From assembly GCA_028282705.1 (NCBI GenBank), contig JANQHI010000021.1, positions 1-32,051 of the forward strand: DNA of 32,051 nt. Direction: 5' to 3'. Source of the DNA: Prolixibacteraceae bacterium (GTDB lineage: Bacteria > Bacteroidota > Bacteroidia > Bacteroidales > Prolixibacteraceae). This document shows, in pieces, positions 31,534 through 32,051 of the stretch. Numbering within the stretch: the stretch's first letter is position 1; each line of letters opens with the position of its first letter. The notes under the pieces were generated by a model, which saw only the letters and a list, made by a program, of their open reading frames with translations, was not told the DNA's origin and searched no databases. A program made the position numbers and the translations under genes.

Positions 31534-32051
31534 CTACCTCTAGCCCCCCCTCATATTCAAGTACAATAACCGAAACATGCAACCCTGGTGCTTGTTTTGG
31601 GGCTTTTATTTTCAACTCTAAACCGGTTTGTTCCACACCCAGTTTTATGGATTTGTCTGCCAACAAGTAAGCATCCTCCACCTTGTTTTTCATCCCATTT
31701 ACCACAAAAACACCATTGTTTGCCCAGTCAAACACATGCAGGTAAATAGATTTCTTTTCAGGCTTATAAGTCGCCCTTCCATATTCTAATTTTCCAATTG
31801 GTGAACCTTGGGCATGATATATTGCTTCTCCGTTTGTCTTTAACCAATTACCAATGCTTTGGATCAGCCCCCATTCCGGCTGGTCAATACGCCCGTCAAC
31901 GGTTGGGCCTACATTGAATTCGATGTTTCCATTTTCGGCTACACAATCAACCACCATTTGTACCGCCTGTGTTGGGCTCAAGAAAGCATCGGGTGCTTCG
32001 TTTTTATTGTGCCCAAAACTTTTACCAAAACCGCGCCACATAGCCCATGGC
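31526..32051 (-). CDS. GH29 alpha-L-fucosidase, C-terminal part (5' end beyond window)
   Basis: The frame is open through the right edge of the window (reading PWAMWRGFGKSFGHNKNE), so the gene starts outside and only its last 174 or so codons are seen. The visible part is the end of the GH29 TIM barrel, with the family motif DCVAENGNIEFNVGPTVDGR and then IGNWLKTNGEAIYHAQGSP, followed by the C-terminal beta-sandwich (KSIYLHVFDW to VSVIVLEYEGG). The catalytic nucleophile lies outside the window. It differs clearly from the complete GH29 at 8980-10335, so the region has two distinct fucosidases. It reads toward locus C and ends in front of a coding scar. Confidence 0.9.
   Translation of the reverse strand, partial: PWAMWRGFGKSFGHNKNEAPDAFLSPTQAVQMVVDCVAENGNIEFNVGPTVDGRIDQPEWGLIQSIGNWLKTNGEAIYHAQGSPIGKLEYGRATYKPEKKSIYLHVFDWANNGVFVVNGMKNKVEDAYLLADKSIKLGVEQTGLELKIKAPKQAPGLHVSVIVLEYEGGLEVVD

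Noticed and set aside
1-32051. CRISPR arrays, tRNA/rRNA genes, transposases or phage genes
   Set aside because: I looked for regularly spaced repeats, conserved RNA signatures and recombinase motifs and saw none.

Overview
The window is a stretch of an A+T-rich Bacteroidota chromosome made up almost entirely of polysaccharide-utilization-locus (PUL) genes. The evidence is SusC/SusD outer-membrane pairs, ECF sigma/FecR anti-sigma pairs, Bacteroidota-type lipoprotein signals, secreted glycoside hydrolases and the tail of a type IX secretion (T9SS) sorting domain. A T9SS remnant together with STN-bearing SusC proteins would fit an environmental or Marinilabiliales/Prolixibacteraceae-like lineage, but that placement is inference.

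Layout, left to right. Locus A (minus strand, 1-2725) is ECF sigma, FecR anti-sigma, then a SusC that runs off the left edge. A small unrelated + strand gene (2923-3372) follows. Next is a tight minus-strand enzyme operon (10335 to 3675): GH29 alpha-L-fucosidase, an NPCBM-carrying enzyme of uncertain family, and a GH2 beta-galactosidase-like enzyme. Just upstream of that operon is a decayed susD 3' end with its own strong terminator. Locus B (+ strand, 11213-18467) is ECF sigma, FecR, SusC, SusD and a terminator, with no enzyme behind it. Locus C (minus strand, 30973 to 24068) is ECF sigma, FecR, SusC, SusD, followed downstream on the same strand by GH31 (23314-21152) and GH20 (20466-18880) enzymes that converge on locus B. 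At the right edge is the 3' part of a second GH29 fucosidase.

Working together (inference): each SusC/SusD pair imports an oligosaccharide. Its arrival is relayed through the SusC N-terminal STN domain to the membrane FecR, which releases the ECF sigma factor to raise susCD transcription (trans-envelope signalling). The fucosidases, GH2, GH20 and GH31 enzymes would strip fucose, beta-galactose, beta-HexNAc and an alpha-linked sugar. This set fits fucosylated, galactose/HexNAc-rich glycans such as mucin-type or animal/algal glycoconjugates.

The most notable non-coding signals: (1) all three fecR-susC junctions carry an 11-nt motif GGGAAATG(T/G)CT inside a hairpin, followed by a second hairpin before the susC start; (2) a dispersed intergenic repeat with two hairpins whose sequences differ between copies while the pairing is kept, one copy carrying a 118-bp internal insertion; (3) several gene scars (susD tail, a sigma/T9SS-tail chimera, an unidentified C-terminus) marking past rearrangements. 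No tRNA, rRNA, CRISPR array, transposase or intact insertion sequence was seen.
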